A stretch of DNA of 64,000 bases from contig JH720347.1 in NCBI GenBank assembly GCA_000231825.2, positions 62,001 through 126,000 of the forward strand, read 5' to 3'. The notes under the pieces were generated by a model. The model was not told where the DNA came from, ran no database searches, and saw only the letters and a list, made by a program, of their open reading frames with translations. The position numbers and the translations under genes were made by a program. This document shows positions 1 to 17,336 of this stretch, piece after piece. The stretch comes from Tetrahymena elliotti 4EA (Eukaryota; Ciliophora; Oligohymenophorea; Hymenostomatida; Tetrahymenidae). Position 1 is the first letter of the stretch, and the number at the start of each line of letters is the position of its first letter.

Positions 1-1078
1 AGAGTAATCAGTAAGAAGAGTTAAATTCTGATTTCAATAACTCTTAAAACATGGAAAATATTTATCCAGTTCATTAATAATCAAATAAAAATTTACAATA
101 ATTTAATATTTTATTGTAGAATACTTTTGAGTCCTAAAATTAAAACTCAAAGGAAGATTCTTAAGTAGAAATTAATTAAAATTATTCTGAATATTCCTAT
201 AGTTAAAATAATAAAAAGAATATTTACAATACTGCAAAGCAACTACAAGCAAATAAATATTATTAATAGAATATCTAAAATAATTAAGCAAAAGGTGGTA
301 GTAATTATGTAAGCTCAAAAAAGGTAGAAAAAGTACCTCATACTGGTATTATTCAAAATATCAATGATATGCAGAAATATTCTGAATACATGATTGAAAA
401 CAATCAAAGTAAATTTAATATTTTATTTAAAATTACATGTTTATATTTTATATATTTAAAGATTTACTCAAAGATTTAGACTAAAGCCTAGATAGAGTAA
501 GCAGAAATAGTAGTTAGAATAACAAGTCTAGGAATAACAGTAACTCTGCAGGTAGAAGCATAATAAGAGAAATAGGATCTTTCTTTAAATATTAGAAAGA
601 ACAAGAAATATCTCCTTAATTACGTCCTATATCTGGATCAGTTTTAAAAGGATAATAGTAATATTTAGATTCCAGATAATCTATCAGCAGTCCTGAAAGA
701 ATTTAAGACTCTTAAAATGATTATGAATTTCAAAATAACTCTTCAAATCCTATAAATAATAAATTATATGTATAAATTAGAAAAACAATTCACTCAATTT
801 CTCCTCCTCACTCATAAGAGCAGTAGAAAGGAAATTATTTTAATTTACCTCAATATTATTCTCATCGTAAATAATATTATTTAATTTTCCAATTTTAATA
901 AAATTTACAATAATAAAAAAAAGTTCAAATTCAGGGAGAGTAGGATAAAAAGAATCAAAATAGATTTGAAGTAGATTCTTAGACATAAAATTAAAATTAG
1001 TAAAAAATTAATTTATAATAAATATAAAATATCATCAAAAAAAATAATTAAAAATTAAAAAAAAAAGTTGAATTGTGA
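1..1078 (+). CDS. Q/N-rich protein, 5' end missing
   Basis: This is the 3' part of a gene that begins before the window. Frame 3 is open from base 3 under the ciliate code and ends at TGA 1076-1078. One intron fits at 409-461 (53 bp, GT..AG); joining 408 to 462 keeps the frame. About 340 residues are visible. They are very rich in Gln, Asn, Ser and Lys, with no recognised domain and no membrane segment. Most glutamines are TAA or TAG, as in the neighbouring genes. The composition suggests a largely disordered protein. I do not recognise a family. The coding call rests on the long open frame and the intron phase, so it is moderately sure. Confidence 0.6.
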
Positions 1079-2120
1079 AAGTTAATATTTATTTTGTTCT
1101 TTGTAAATAAATTTCTATCATCTACTTTCTTCATTTAAAATATGAGCTAAGATTATAAGTTAAAAATTTTAATTTATTTTTGAATAATTTAACAAAATAT
1201 TTAATCCAATTCAATTAAATAAAGAAAAAAAAAATATTTCTTTTAACACTCTTTAATTAAATCATACAAATAATATTAATTTTTATGAATAAAATTGTTG
1301 TTAATTTAAATTTTTATTGTTTGAAAGTAATTGAGAATTAATATTGATTTTCCTCTTATTTTACAAATACTAATTTTCTTTACATTTTGAAGATGATTTA
1401 AAAATCTTTTAATTTATCTATTTTAAATAAACTTAAATAAAATTACTCTAAAATAATGAGGAGTTTATTTATAAATTTATTATTTACAAGCAATTCTGAA
1501 TTGTTGAATGATGATGATTGTAAAATTCAGTTTATTTTTAATTTAAAAAATAAAAATTTTCTTTCATTTAAAAATTTATTATCCAAAACAAATTAAAGAT
1601 TTCCATCAAATTATTGAATTGTTTTTTTATGATTATGAAAGTAACAAACTACAATAATTTAATTAGAATCTATTTATTTATTATAGAATTATTTTAATAA
1701 ATATTTATATTAGTGCTTGAAAAATCTTCACAAATTAATACTTTTTAATTTTTTTTATTTTAATAAAAATAATTAAAGAATGAATTCAGAGATAGATTTT
1801 TTGAGCATATATTATAAAAAATGTAGGGTTTATGTTTGAACAGTAATTAAAAATTTAAATCTTAAAAGAATCTTTGCAAGAAACGTTTTAAAATCTTCGC
1901 GGATTAAAAAATTTAAATAAGGGATTATGGCTTAAGATTAATAATAAATATACATGACTATTTTTATTTTTAAAAAATAATGATAGCAGCAATTCCATAT
2001 TAAAATAATTCAATTATTAAAAGTTGTAAAAAATATTTAAAATTAACAATCTAATTAATTATTATATTATTTGATATTAGATCAAACATACTATAGTTAT
2101 TTTATATAAATTAGTTAATC
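1079..2120. other. intergenic, no gene seen
   Basis: About 1 kb of A/T runs with no convincing open frame or conserved motif on either strand. It should contain the 3' UTR of the upstream gene and the promoter of the EML-like gene. Confidence 0.5.
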
Positions 2121-5100
2121 ATGGGTAATGTTATTAAGCAATTAGGTAATAGTTCAGGAGATTCTAAAAATAAGAATAGTATTTTAATGGGTTAAGCTTT
2201 AAGCAAGCTTAGAGAATATCATGGCTCCTTTAAGAGTGTTTGCGATACATTTGCAATAGAATCAAATGAATTTGACTAAATATTAGGCCAACCAGATAAA
2301 AGTTAGGAACTCTTTTAGCAGTGGGATAGAGATAAAAATGGTTTAATAGATGCTTTAGAACTATTTTCTGGTTTGATTTTATTTTCTGAAGCTAAGTTTG
2401 AAGATAAATTGCGTTTCTTGTTTGACATATTCGATTTCAATGAATTAAATAGTTTAAGTATTATAGATTTAGAATTTATGATGATATCTTGTTGTAATGC
2501 AACATTCAAAATGCTTGAAATTTCAGAGTCAGAAGTTAATGAAGAAGATATTACTGAGTTTTTGGGTAAAAATTTTAATGATGATTCACGTGTTAATATA
2601 TCTTAAATGCTCAAATGGTGTGCAAAAACTCCAGAGATACGTGAGTTTATGCTTAAGATTAAAAAACTTCCTCCAGAGAGTAAGAATTAAAAAAATTAGC
2701 ACACAAACAATCTTTTACTAGACTCTGAAAGAGTGAGCACATTTTAGGAAACTAAGTCTCTAGGAGCAATTATAAATTCAAAGAAATATTAATAAAAATT
2801 GGATTGGCTGAGTACATTTTCTAAAAAACTTTAATATTTAAATCAATCAAATAGTAAAACAAGCTAAAAAGATGCTTATTGTAAAATTAATTGGGTTTAT
2901 GGATTTCGTTCTCAAAATGTTAATCACCCTTTAGAATACATAGCTCCAAGCAACTCTGCTGAGTCTGAGAGAATACTTTACTTCACTGCATGTATAGTAG
3001 TTATATTCTATCCATAGGTAAATAAGATATATTATTTAAATAATTATTTGTCTAATCTATCAATTATTCTACCTAATTACATTAGTTGGGATTATTATTT
3101 TCTATAAAGAAGAAATCATTTTAATTTATTTCTTTTTATAAATAGATTAAGATATAAAGACACTATATTGAGCATGACAAAGAAGTAAATTGCTTAGCAG
3201 TTGCTAAAAAGAAACATCTTGTAGCCAGTGGTGAATTAGGAGACAAACCACATTTGCATATTTGGGATCCAAACACACTTTAAAATTTAGGAGTTATTAA
3301 GGGTATTCATCAAAGAGGAATAATTCTAATTACTTTCTTTCGTGATGATGAATTTATAGCAAGTTGTGGTTCACGCATGAACTCTCCTATACTTATTCAC
3401 AGTCTCAAAGATTATTCTTTAATTTTAAGTACTTTTGTAGATGAGCCTGTTATTGAATTATTGACAATTAGAAATTATATTGGTTAATTTTCTTTAAATC
3501 ACAAGAAGTCGAATCCCTAATTTAAACAAGTATACTCACGTAAATCATTTAAAGCTATTTATTTTAGTTTATTAATTTTTATTTTTAAATAGCATCAAAG
3601 AATGCTTAAAATAAAAAGGATGTTAGAGCTTACCTAGTTAAATAAGAAAATTAACTTAGTATTTATGAGAGTATGATTGAAGATTTCAAAAACTCTTTCA
3701 TAGTTTGCACATCAAGAAAAATTTTAATGCTTCATTACTAGAATGGGCATTTTTAGAAAGCTGAAATTAATTTAAACAAAGGAGAGGAAAATTAATAAAT
3801 TAGTGATATTACTTGTGCTGCTGCACTGCGTTTAAACGATGAATAACCTTATTTGAAGGCTTTTTAAAAGGAAGAAGACTCTTGCATCGTAATAATAACA
3901 GGGCATTCAGATGGTTAAATTTACATGTGGAGAAATATGGATGAATCTGAAAATGAGAAAATTAATATTGAAGAAGAAACAAGAGAAAAATCTTAAGCAG
4001 GATAAAATTCTATTGTTTGCATCGTTACATATTAATATGGTGTTATAGTAGCAACTGGAGCTTCTATGATTTATTTGTTTGATCTTAAAATGAAGTAACC
4101 TCCAATTCAAAAAATAGAGCTAACCACATTTCCTTTTAAATTGTTTAATTATGATATTGCTGATATTTTAGTTGCTGTTGACAAACTGCTTATTTCCACA
4201 ATTTATGGAGATATCATTGAAATAAAGCTAAATTAAAAATAAGAATGGCAATCAAATAAATTTATTATGAAAACCCATGCTAACAGACTCAATTATATTA
4301 CTAAATTAAATGGTAATTTGAATGCTATGTGTATTCTTGAAAGACCTGAAAATGATGACAAAATTCTTTTTGTTGCTGGTTAATCTTCAGTTGTTTATGG
4401 TTTTTCTTTAGAAACACATGAAATAGTAGATATATGGACTATTGGCTAAGAAAAACCTATTACTGCTATGGATTGTGTGAACTTTGAAGATGGTGGTACA
4501 GTTTTTGCTATAGGATGTGATAATGGACAAATTTATATGCGTATTGATTGGTAAATATTTTAAGGAAAATAAATTTAATAATTTTTTACAAAAATATTTT
4601 AAAAATAGGGAAGAATCTCCTAAGTCTTATGATTGCAAGAAAATGATTTTAGATTTAAAGTTCTCTAGTGATACTTTTTATTTGATTGCTGCTTGCTCTG
4701 ATAATTAAGTTTATTTATTCAGTTTGAGCAATAATAGTTATTTCTAGGTTAATCCAAAGAAGCTAAGCTTAGAAGAAGTTCCTATTTACATACACTTTTT
4801 AGATGACAATAAAAGTTTCATAATTGGTACTAATTAAAGATAATAATATAAGGTAGAAATTCCAGACTTAAAAAGTAAAAATATTCAACAAGAGAATGAA
4901 AAACTCAATTGTACAATCTGGAATTTAAGATATCCTCTTCACACTAAAAATTATGTCGATTCTATGCTCCCAATTATTATTGGTGCTGACATCAAAGTAA
5001 ATAAATGATTTCGATTTTAATGATTCTCAATATAAATTGTTTTTTAGGTATTTTTAGCTGCAGGAGAATCTGGGTATCTTTATTATTGGAGGGATTAAGA

Positions 5101-8100
5101 ACAATTAGAATCTAATTGTGGAGGTTTTTTGAAAGGTCATTCTTCCTAAATCTCAAGACTTTTAATGACAAAAAGTTAAGATTTATTTTTTTCATTAGGC
5201 TCAAAAGATAACTCAATTATAGAATGGAAAGTTGATTTTATTAATGATTATAATGATTTCTCTAAGCCATTCAAAGAGGATAACAACAGTGCACTATCTA
5301 ATCTTGAAATTGTTTCCAAAGTTGCTCAGTTGAAAGATGATATCCTCGTTAGAGAATTATCTTATAGCTATATTGGCAAAAATAACTTCATTTCAGACAC
5401 ATTCAGAGATACTTTTGTTCTATTTAAGTAAGAATTAAACTTTTAAATCATTGCTTCATATTAATTGTCATTTAAAAATATAGAGGGACAGAGCAGAAAA
5501 TTTTATAAAATTTGAATATCTAAGAAGAATTCGAAAAGAAATATGACTTATAGATGAAGAGACCTCCTCCTTTAAGTTTAGAATTAGATTTTGTTTATGG
5601 ATTTTAAGCATTTGATAAAAGAAAAACTCTTCACTATGCTCACATTTACTATGATAAAGAATTCTAATTTGGTATAGATGAAAATGGAAATCCTATTAGA
5701 AAGGGAAAATATAGTTATAAATATGATATTTTGAAGAATTTAAGTAGACATCGTAATATTTTAGGTTTCTAAAGATTTAAGAATACAAGCATCACTCAAT
5801 AACCATAATGCAATAGTTTATAATTATCTTATGATCAAGCTCATGAAAATTGTTAAAGACTGTTTGTCTATTTTTGCTCTAGAATTGGTATAGTTTATGA
5901 TCCTGTTAGAAATAAATAAATCTTTTATGAAGGCCACAAATCTAAAATTTCTTGTCTAGTGGTTCATCCTCTAAAATATTTAGTAGCTACTGGTGAAGCT
6001 TCATCTAAACCAACAATTCATGTTTGGAATGTGTTAAATTGTGAGCCTTTTAAGATTTTAAACACATTCCATAAGAATGGTAAATTTCTAAGATCTTTTT
6101 AATGATAATAAATACATTTATAAAAAAAAATAGGTATTATTAATATGGCTTTTTCTAATTAGTCTAGCTTGATTGTTTCAGTAGGTATGGATATTAACTT
6201 TTCTTTGCAAGTTACTAACTGGAAAACTGAAGAAATTATTGCCCTTAGAAATAGTGGATAATATCATATATTTGATGTTTGTTTTAACCCGTACAACAGA
6301 TATGAGTTTGTGACTTGTGGTACCTAAAACATAACAGTTTGGGAGATGAATGGTAGAAATATTTTAAGAAAATTAGTAGTAAATGCTGCAAGTGAAAGTG
6401 ATTATGGAGCTAATTGTTGTATCACATGTGTGGATTATATATCTTATTATATAAATGAAAATATTGATTTTGACATTATTGCTGGTAATAACTTTGGAGA
6501 CCTTATATTGATAACATGCAATAAATATGTTGTAGCAAGAAACAAAGCACATTTAAAAATGATAAACTGCATTAAAATATTCAAAGTAAAAAGGATTTTC
6601 AGCATTAAATAAAATATTTTGAATTATTTTTTATTTAAAATAGGCATTTGAAGAACATATTTTGATCGTTACTGCAGGTGAAGATGAGTCCATCAAAATT
6701 TGGGATACTAAATTTAATTAGATAAATGAAATTAAAATTAAATAGATACCTGAATTTAGTTATTTATCTAGCAGCCAAACAAATGCAAAAGACTTAAAAA
6801 ATTTATCAGCCTAATCTATTGATATTTATTTTTGTGGTATGCATCAGCAATTAATGGAATAGAAACTTAAAAGTCAAAATTCTAAATTACAGAATACACA
6901 ATAAAGTAATAAAAAAAAAGAGGAGTAAACACAAAAGTAGTGGCCTATTATATTATTTGGCACCCGTAATGGAGCAATTATGGAGGCAACTTTCTAGTTG
7001 GATGAAGCAAGCTTAAAGATTAATAATAATGATGATTTCAGAAACAATTTAAGTACAGTTGTGAGGTAATTAATTAAAATTATATTGTTATTATAAATAG
7101 AAACAAAATAATATTTAAAATCAATATTACAAACAGGAGAGATTAAAAATAAGAAGAAAGTGATGAATCAGAAGACGAATAAGAGAATAATAAAATATAA
7201 CTTTTTGGATAAAATTAATACTTCAAAAATTTCAGATTCTCAGAGTTTTTGCAATTCCATAGCAATTAAACTCAACAAAGTTAAACAAAATAAAATTTAT
7301 ATGAAAACATATTTAATAAAAAGGTAATTTTTAAGAATCCAAAATGAATATCATTTGTTTAATATTTAAAATTTTAATCATGAAAAGGTTTACTTTGCTT
7401 TACATCCTCAGGATCAGATTATGGTTACTGTTGGAGAAGATGGTTTATTATGTATGTTCGATTTGACTAATGATAAACCTTTGCTTATAAAGCATTTATA
7501 AAATACCCCTTCTTGTGTTAAATTTTGTCCTTTTGATGGAAATATATTGGTTATTGGATTTACTAATGGGTTTATTCGTTTCTTTAGTTCAATTATCAAC
7601 AAGAGTAAATTTGGTAAAAAGCATGAAAGATATGAAGCTCCTTAGCTTGATGTCAGATAAATAGTTGATGATGGTAAGACAGCAGTTCTTAATATTGAAT
7701 TCTCAGATGACGGCTAATATATGGCTGCTTCATATGATAATTCAAGACAATCTAAAGAGTAGGAGAGTAAATTTGAAAAAGAAGGATCTTTTATATAAAT
7801 CTTTAAGAGTAAGTAAAGACTAGGAGGAATAGCTTCTAATAAAAAAGATAATGCTAATTACTAAAAATATATTGAAATTAAATGTCCAAGTGTTTATGAA
7901 AGCTACAGGACAGACTCAAATGCATATGGTAATAATATTCTTTTTCTTTTAAATTTAATGATAATTATTCATATTAAATTAAAGGATGTGCTGTTTACTT
8001 TATGACTTTCTCAATTAATGATGATTTTTTGTTAATCTATTATTAACTTGTTGATAATTATCTTGTTAGAATTAATCATGATTAGCAAGGTCATTACATG

Positions 8101-11100
8101 ATCTGGGATATTAAAAATAACTAGGCAGTAAAGTTATGGGAGAATATTTAATCTATTAAGTGGCAAAAGCTAAACTTCCCTAATTCTTTGAAGGCACAAT
8201 ATTAATATTATCCTTAATTACTCATCACTGATGAAATCAGTAAAGATTCGACTTTAAGCTAAAATGCAGGTCCTTTAGGTTCAAATGTAAATTAACAACT
8301 AAATACAGCATAAGGAGCATAGATAGTAGGTAACAATGCGCAAGTACCTTACATTTCTGTTATGTTAGATTTAAAGGTAAGTTTTTTAATCAAAAAAAAT
8401 AAATAAAGAATTATTAAAAATTAAATAGCCTTACTTGATTTGTGGTAGTATAAAAGGTGATTTGCATCTTGTTAAATAAACTTGCTTAATGAAAGACAAA
8501 GATGGCAAAGAGGGTATTAGTTAAAATATAGTAGTAAGGCCAGATTAAATGTGCTTATCAAAAAGTTACTCTTCCCATGTTTCATTTGTCAATTAATGTG
8601 AAAGGACAATAATAAATGGAAATAAGACTTACTTATTTACTTCAGGAATAACAGATGAATCAATATTTAAATGGAAGTTAAAGGAGGAAGATTAGTATTG
8701 GGATTTAGATAATTTAACTTACAAGCTCGATTAGCCAGATATTTTTGCAGAATTAGTAACAAAAGATAAATTTAGTAATTTGTTAAATGAAGTATTACCT
8801 TAAAGATAAGAAACTGCTGAAACTTGCAGTCAAATTGAAGACACTAAAGAGAGTCCAGTAGAACTAAAACTTTCAAATATACTTGGTAGAAAGTCTTTCA
8901 ACAGGTATTTTTGATATTCTGAAATAAACAAAGTTTATAATTAATTAAATTTATTTAATTAGATATAACAATCTATTTTATGACTATGACGAAAACATTC
9001 TCTATTTAGCAGGTTGTAATTTGGTTATTTTAAAGAGTGATCAATTCGATGAATAGAATTAATATGCTAATCAAAATCTAGATGAGAAACAATCATTTTT
9101 ATGTAAATTTTAAATTTGCCAAAATACTTCATATTTACATTTTTATTTTATTTAGAATTAAAATAAGAATTTGTGAAGTTAGATGCTTCTATCAATAGTA
9201 GTTTCCCCTAGTTATCATGCTTCAGTTTATCTGAAGATAAAAAGTTTTTAGTAGCAGGTACTATTGAAACTTAAGCTAAGTTAATTATTTGGGATATCTG
9301 TAGTAGAACTTGTATTAAGACTCTCCGTATTACAAACAGTCCTATGATTCTTAAGGCTAAATTTGCACATGACAATAAGCATATTGGGCTTGTTGCACTT
9401 ACAAATGACTATACTATGTGTGTTTACTTGATCGATTCATAGTAAGGATAAGTCTTAGGATGTGCTAATTTCCCTTATTCATTACCTTACAAAATAAAAG
9501 ACTTAGCTTTCTTGCCGAATTCTATTTACTAATTCATTACATGTGGTATTTAGAATATGTCTCACTGGAAATTCAATGGTAAAAAATTTAATTTAATAAC
9601 TGAAAAGATATGTTATTTTTTTTATTTTTAGGATCAATACTCTCATATCACCAGATGGAAATAGAAAACCCACCTCCTGAAAAAGATTTGAAGAAAAATA
9701 ATGATGATGTAGCTAAAGATGATGGAAATAGAGAAGATTATGAAAAAGAAGAAGAAGCAAACGAAGAGGAAGAGGAGCCAACAAAATTAAAGGTTTCTTT
9801 CCTTTGCATAATTTTTGTTTAAGATGTGATCATCACTTCTGGTGAAGATGGATATTTGTATGTTTGGGAAGAAAATAAGATTAAAAAGAAACACCCTGCC
9901 CATAAGTTAACAATTGGTACTCTCTTTGCAAAAAGAGAGAGCAATATATTTGTTTCAGGTAGTTTAGATGGTAGAGTATGCTTGTGGGAGATTTTCCCTT
10001 CAAATTACAATTATGAAATAATAAAAATCCAAGAATATAGTATTACAAATCTATAACCTGAATAAGTGTTGAAGAAGCCAGAGTTTTAGATTTAGTCAAT
10101 TTGCATAGGATCTAAGTAAAAATATTTAAAATGATATTCAAAGATAACACATATTACATTTAATTATGCAGGTATATTTTAGCAGGGACTAAGAGTGGAG
10201 ATGTTTATGAGCTTCTATTACCATAATATGGTGAAGAAGATTTTTATAGAGAGTCGAGCAACTAAGTAGATATTATTTTAATATATTCATTTTAGATTAA
10301 AAATTTTATATTATATTAAAGAATGTAGTAAGTTAGTAAGCTCTTGCTTATTCCAAAGAAGAAGGAGAAGATTAAGATGAATAGAATGTTCAGTTAATGT
10401 CTCAGCCTAAAAACAGTAGATAGAACTAAATCAATTTAAGATTAAGTTGCCATGATCAAGAAATTCCTTTATCATTAGTAAATAAATTTAATTTGAAAAT
10501 AATTTAACATTCATTAATAATTATTAGGGATTTTCAGATGATTCCAAGTACCTCTACTCAATCACTCAAAAGGGATTTTTCTGTGTTTGGGATATACAAA
10601 CTTTAAAAAGAATATTTTTTAAGTTTTTCAACAAGGATACTTAAGGATTAATTGTCTGCAAATAATCTTCTAAAATATATATTGCTTTTGATAATGAAAT
10701 TCAAATCCTAAAGAATGATATTTTTGCAAGAAAATCCTAAAATAGCAATACAGGCTTAGCAACTACTAATTAAAATTTAGGTAGTTATAACAATATGCTA
10801 AGACCTTAAATGATTAGTAATAATAACTTTGAAAAGTTAACACCATTTTCTTTTGAATCTTTGAAATCTTAGCCCTTGGATAGTACTATATCAGATATGA
10901 AGTTGAGTAAGGGTGAAAAGCTCTTAGCTGTTGCAATATAAAATAAAATAAATATATATTCTCCAGTAGGTGATGAAACATCTCCTAATTTAAAGCTTCT
11001 TTGTACTATTTCAAATCTAGCCTCTCCAGTAGAGTATATTGATTTCACTGAAGATGACAACTTCTTGCTATACAAAGATACATTAGAAGAAGTCTCTATT

Positions 11101-11587
11101 ATTGATTTATCAAATTAGAAAAAGATAAATACTATATTTATAGAACATGATATTGAATGGTGCTCTGATGGTATTAAAATAGGTGAAAAAACAAAAGGTG
11201 TTCACAGTCACTATTCAGATGAAAACAAGATTCTCAAAATTACTCCTATCACATAAAATTGTATAGCCGTTACTGATGAAATGGGTAAATAAATATCTTT
11301 ACTTTATTTCATTTTTTTTAAATATTTATTTTTAAACAGGTACAATCAGATTGTTTAACTATCCTTGTGATAGTGGTACAGGTAATGGTTACATGAGATG
11401 TTATCCAGATCACTTAAATAATGTAAACTAATGTGTACTTTCACCTGATAAAAGATTCCTGGTTACATCAAGTGAAAGAGATAGATGTATATTTATTTGG
11501 ACTGTTCTAGAAGTAAGTAACTAAGATAACGAATATGATGGGTAAAATGATTAAGATGAAAACGGAGATGATGAAGATCGTAATTGA
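2121..11587 (+). CDS. giant EF-hand and WD40 (EML-type) protein
   Basis: Predicted 2,794 residues in 19 exons. Introns: 3018-3145, 3540-3592, 4551-4608, 4997-5047, 5428-5483, 6080-6133, 6586-6643, 7066-7136, 7324-7387, 7929-7984, 8377-8428, 8905-8962, 9103-9155, 9579-9631, 10116-10171, 10266-10321, 10478-10527, 11285-11339; lengths sum in frame. The start MGNVIKQ allows N-myristoylation. A canonical EF-hand loop lies at residues 69-80 (D-x-D-x-N-G...E), with a degenerate one near 105-116. Beyond about residue 270 come many WD40 blades (HLHIWDP, TIHVWNV, SIKIWDT, VCLWEI, FCVWDI, FIWTV) in at least two EML-like blocks, each opened by a VYGF or VYGFQ segment resembling the HELP/TAPE start. EML proteins bind microtubules; a role at cilia or cortex is inferred. 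The acceptor of intron 7066-7136 could instead be 7100 (in frame). The C-terminus is acidic. Confidence 0.85.
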
Positions 11588-12395
11588 TTTGAAATACATA
11601 TTTGAATGTAATCTTCATAAAAAAGCATATATTATATATTAAACTATATTAAAATTTAAAAATAAAATAAAATTTATGTTTTCTAAAACTTTTGTCAAAT
11701 TTTGCAAAATTATTATCAAAAATGAAATTGAATCCAAAATAAATATTTACTCATTTTCTTTTTTATATTATGATTTGAAAAAAATACTAAGCATGTTTAT
11801 TTTGGTTGTTATTAATGAAATTTTGATCTATAAAATAATATTATGGGTAAAGATAATAATAGATCTGAATCTGTAATCATTTCTTTCCAAAATAAGTAAA
11901 AAAATTTCAATGGTATTCAACAATAATAACAATAATGAAGAATAAATAAACTTAAAACTAATATGAAAAGTTTTACCTTTAAAAAGACACAGTAAAATAA
12001 AAATATGATATGATAGATAAAAGTGATATCCTAATAAACATATCATAAGATAAATAAAGAATCATAAATAAAATCCTATTAAAATATTAAAACTACTTTC
12101 ATAAAATTTTAAATAATTATTTTTAATTTAGTTTTATTTCAATTTTGATATCTTTTTTCTATAGGTAAACTTATTTGGGTATTGCTAGAAATTATTTATA
12201 ACTATAATAAATGTTATCAGAAAGATAATTTAGATAAAAATAAAACTGATCTGAAATTAAAAAATTAATAAAAAGATTTTAGAATATTTATTAACAACAT
12301 AATATAAAACTCCAATCAACAATCTTAATTAAATCTCTAAAACATGTGAAAATAAATTTCATTTTTTTGATTTGATTAAGTTTAGTTTATCTATT
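11588..12395. other. intergenic between convergent genes
   Basis: About 800 bp between two gene 3' ends. A 66-codon open stretch at 11676-11876 is pure A/T-driven sequence with no recognisable features. Nothing supported. Confidence 0.45.
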
Positions 12396-13305
12396 TCACT
12401 ACTTGTTTTAGGTTAGGTGCTTCTCATAAAGATAAATATACTTGCTTATTCCTGTTGCAGCTAATTAAATATAAATATAAATTTAAAAATTAATTAAATT
12501 ATTTAATTAAAATTTTTAATTTACTTCTAATACAGAAAAAGTTGGCAATATCTACATAAGAGGAAAAGAATTTACTGTGATACATTAAATATAATTATTC
12601 TTGCTCTAATAAAGTTAGTTTATATTGCCTTGTAGAATTGACATCATATTTATAGAAAAAATCTTCTTTTTTAAAGTAACTTGGTACTTACAACCCAGAC
12701 AGCTCTTCAAATTTTTAAAACTCTTCAAGTTTAAATTTTCTAAATTCTTTAATTTAATCTTTTGGAACAAAATTTAAATAAATACAATTATTGAAAGGTT
12801 TTGAGTATCCTAGTATTTTTCTATAAAAGTAATCTATAGGATATCTATAACATCCATACACATTCTTAACAAGCTATTTAGTTGCTTAAATTTGTTTTGA
12901 AATTATTTTTGCTTGTTGCATCTCTTCTTATTTAACTATTATAAGACTTTAATCAGAAATGTCATCTTTTTGTTTTGTTTATTAAGTAATTTTTTGTCCT
13001 GAGCTTTAAAGAGATTAATTTTAATTATAAAATGAATTCATGCTTTGAAAAATTTTTTAATTATCAAAATTATTTTTTAGTAATTCATACAAATCTTAGA
13101 TAATCTTTTTACAATCGCTATGGATATCCTAGGCATACTAACAACTATCAATTAGGTCACTTAATTAATTTAATTCATTCATATCTTTCCCTGTCAGCTG
13201 CTCACATATTAAAATACTTCTCTACAATAGCTTTAGCTGTTATTGAAGCATTTGATTAATACTATCTTTAAGGTTGAAAAACTGAGTTGATGTTTCACTA
13301 TTCAT
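12396..13305 (-). CDS. uncharacterised protein, 278 aa
   Basis: Two exons, 13305-12534 and 12460-12396, around a 73-bp intron (12461-12533); the joined length is 279 codons ending in TGA. The first half (residues 1-130) is rich in Gln, Leu and Lys and likely coiled coil (MNSETSTQFFNLKDS...). The second half is more globular, with aromatic-rich stretches such as VYGCYRYPIDYFYRKILGYS and YLMYHSKFFSSYVDIANFF. No signal peptide or membrane span. I do not recognise the family. It is convergent with the EML-like gene and divergent from the kinase gene that starts at 13797, so the two may share the ~490 bp upstream region. Confidence 0.7.
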
Positions 13306-13796
13306 TTCAGATATATAATTTTAATTCTTTTTTTATATAATAAATAATTTATTTTTCAAAAAAAGGTTCTGCTTATAACGCATCTCCCTTCATACATTAT
13401 ATTGAATTTATATATAGGATGTGAAGATAATAGCTATATATAAATAAAGCCAAGTTTAATATGATTTTTTAGATTTTTATAAATATCAGGTTCTATTTTT
13501 AATGAAATTATTCTCAAAATTGTAAATAATTTAATAATTGCACACATTGAAATCTATTTCATCAATGGTAGAAAATATTTCATATTTTAGCAGTTTAAAA
13601 TAAGTAGAATAAATAATATTAATCATATATGGATGATTTCTAATGAATGATTAGTTATTTTTTTAATTGATATCAAAAAATTTGTGATTTTGAAAGAAAT
13701 TAATTTAAATCTTCACTCCAAAAACTGATAAATTGATTGTTAAAAACAAATTAACAAATCAAAATTTGAATTTAACTCAACTTTTTTTTGAATTTA
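13306..13796. other. divergent upstream region
   Basis: About 490 bp of AT-rich DNA between the start codons of a minus-strand gene and the Ste20-like kinase gene. It presumably carries both promoters; no specific site can be named. Confidence 0.45.
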
Positions 13797-16909
<3,113 letters not shown>

Positions 16910-17336
16910 ACCTAAAAGATTAACAAAATTTTCTTAACTAATATTTATAATATAATCATTTTAAAATTAATAAAAATGTAGAATTTGAAAAAATTTAATA
17001 TCAAATAAATCTGAACAAAAAACTTTTGTTTTATGTTAACCTTATTACACAAATAAAATTATGTATATACTTACTTGCATATAACATATTTTAGCCATTT
17101 ACATTTATTATTATTTTTTCAGTTTTTAAAATTCTTAAAATCTTAAAAAGGAATTTTTTACTAGATTAAATCTAAATTTAATTTTTCTTATTTTCAATAG
17201 GCATGGTGTATTTTTTTACTATACTAGCCATACCTATTCAAACAAATAATTTTTAAGAAATTAATTAATTTAATTATTCACAGTTTTTATTATCTCATAT
17301 TTTTATTAAAAGATATTTTTTGAATTTTTTAAATAT
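16910..17336. other. intergenic between convergent genes
   Basis: About 430 bp of AT-rich DNA separating two gene 3' ends. No gene or repeat seen. Confidence 0.45.

Noticed and set aside
11676..12046. Overlapping open frames of about 70 codons on both strands
   Set aside because: Composition-driven; they lie between two gene 3' ends and show no conserved pattern.
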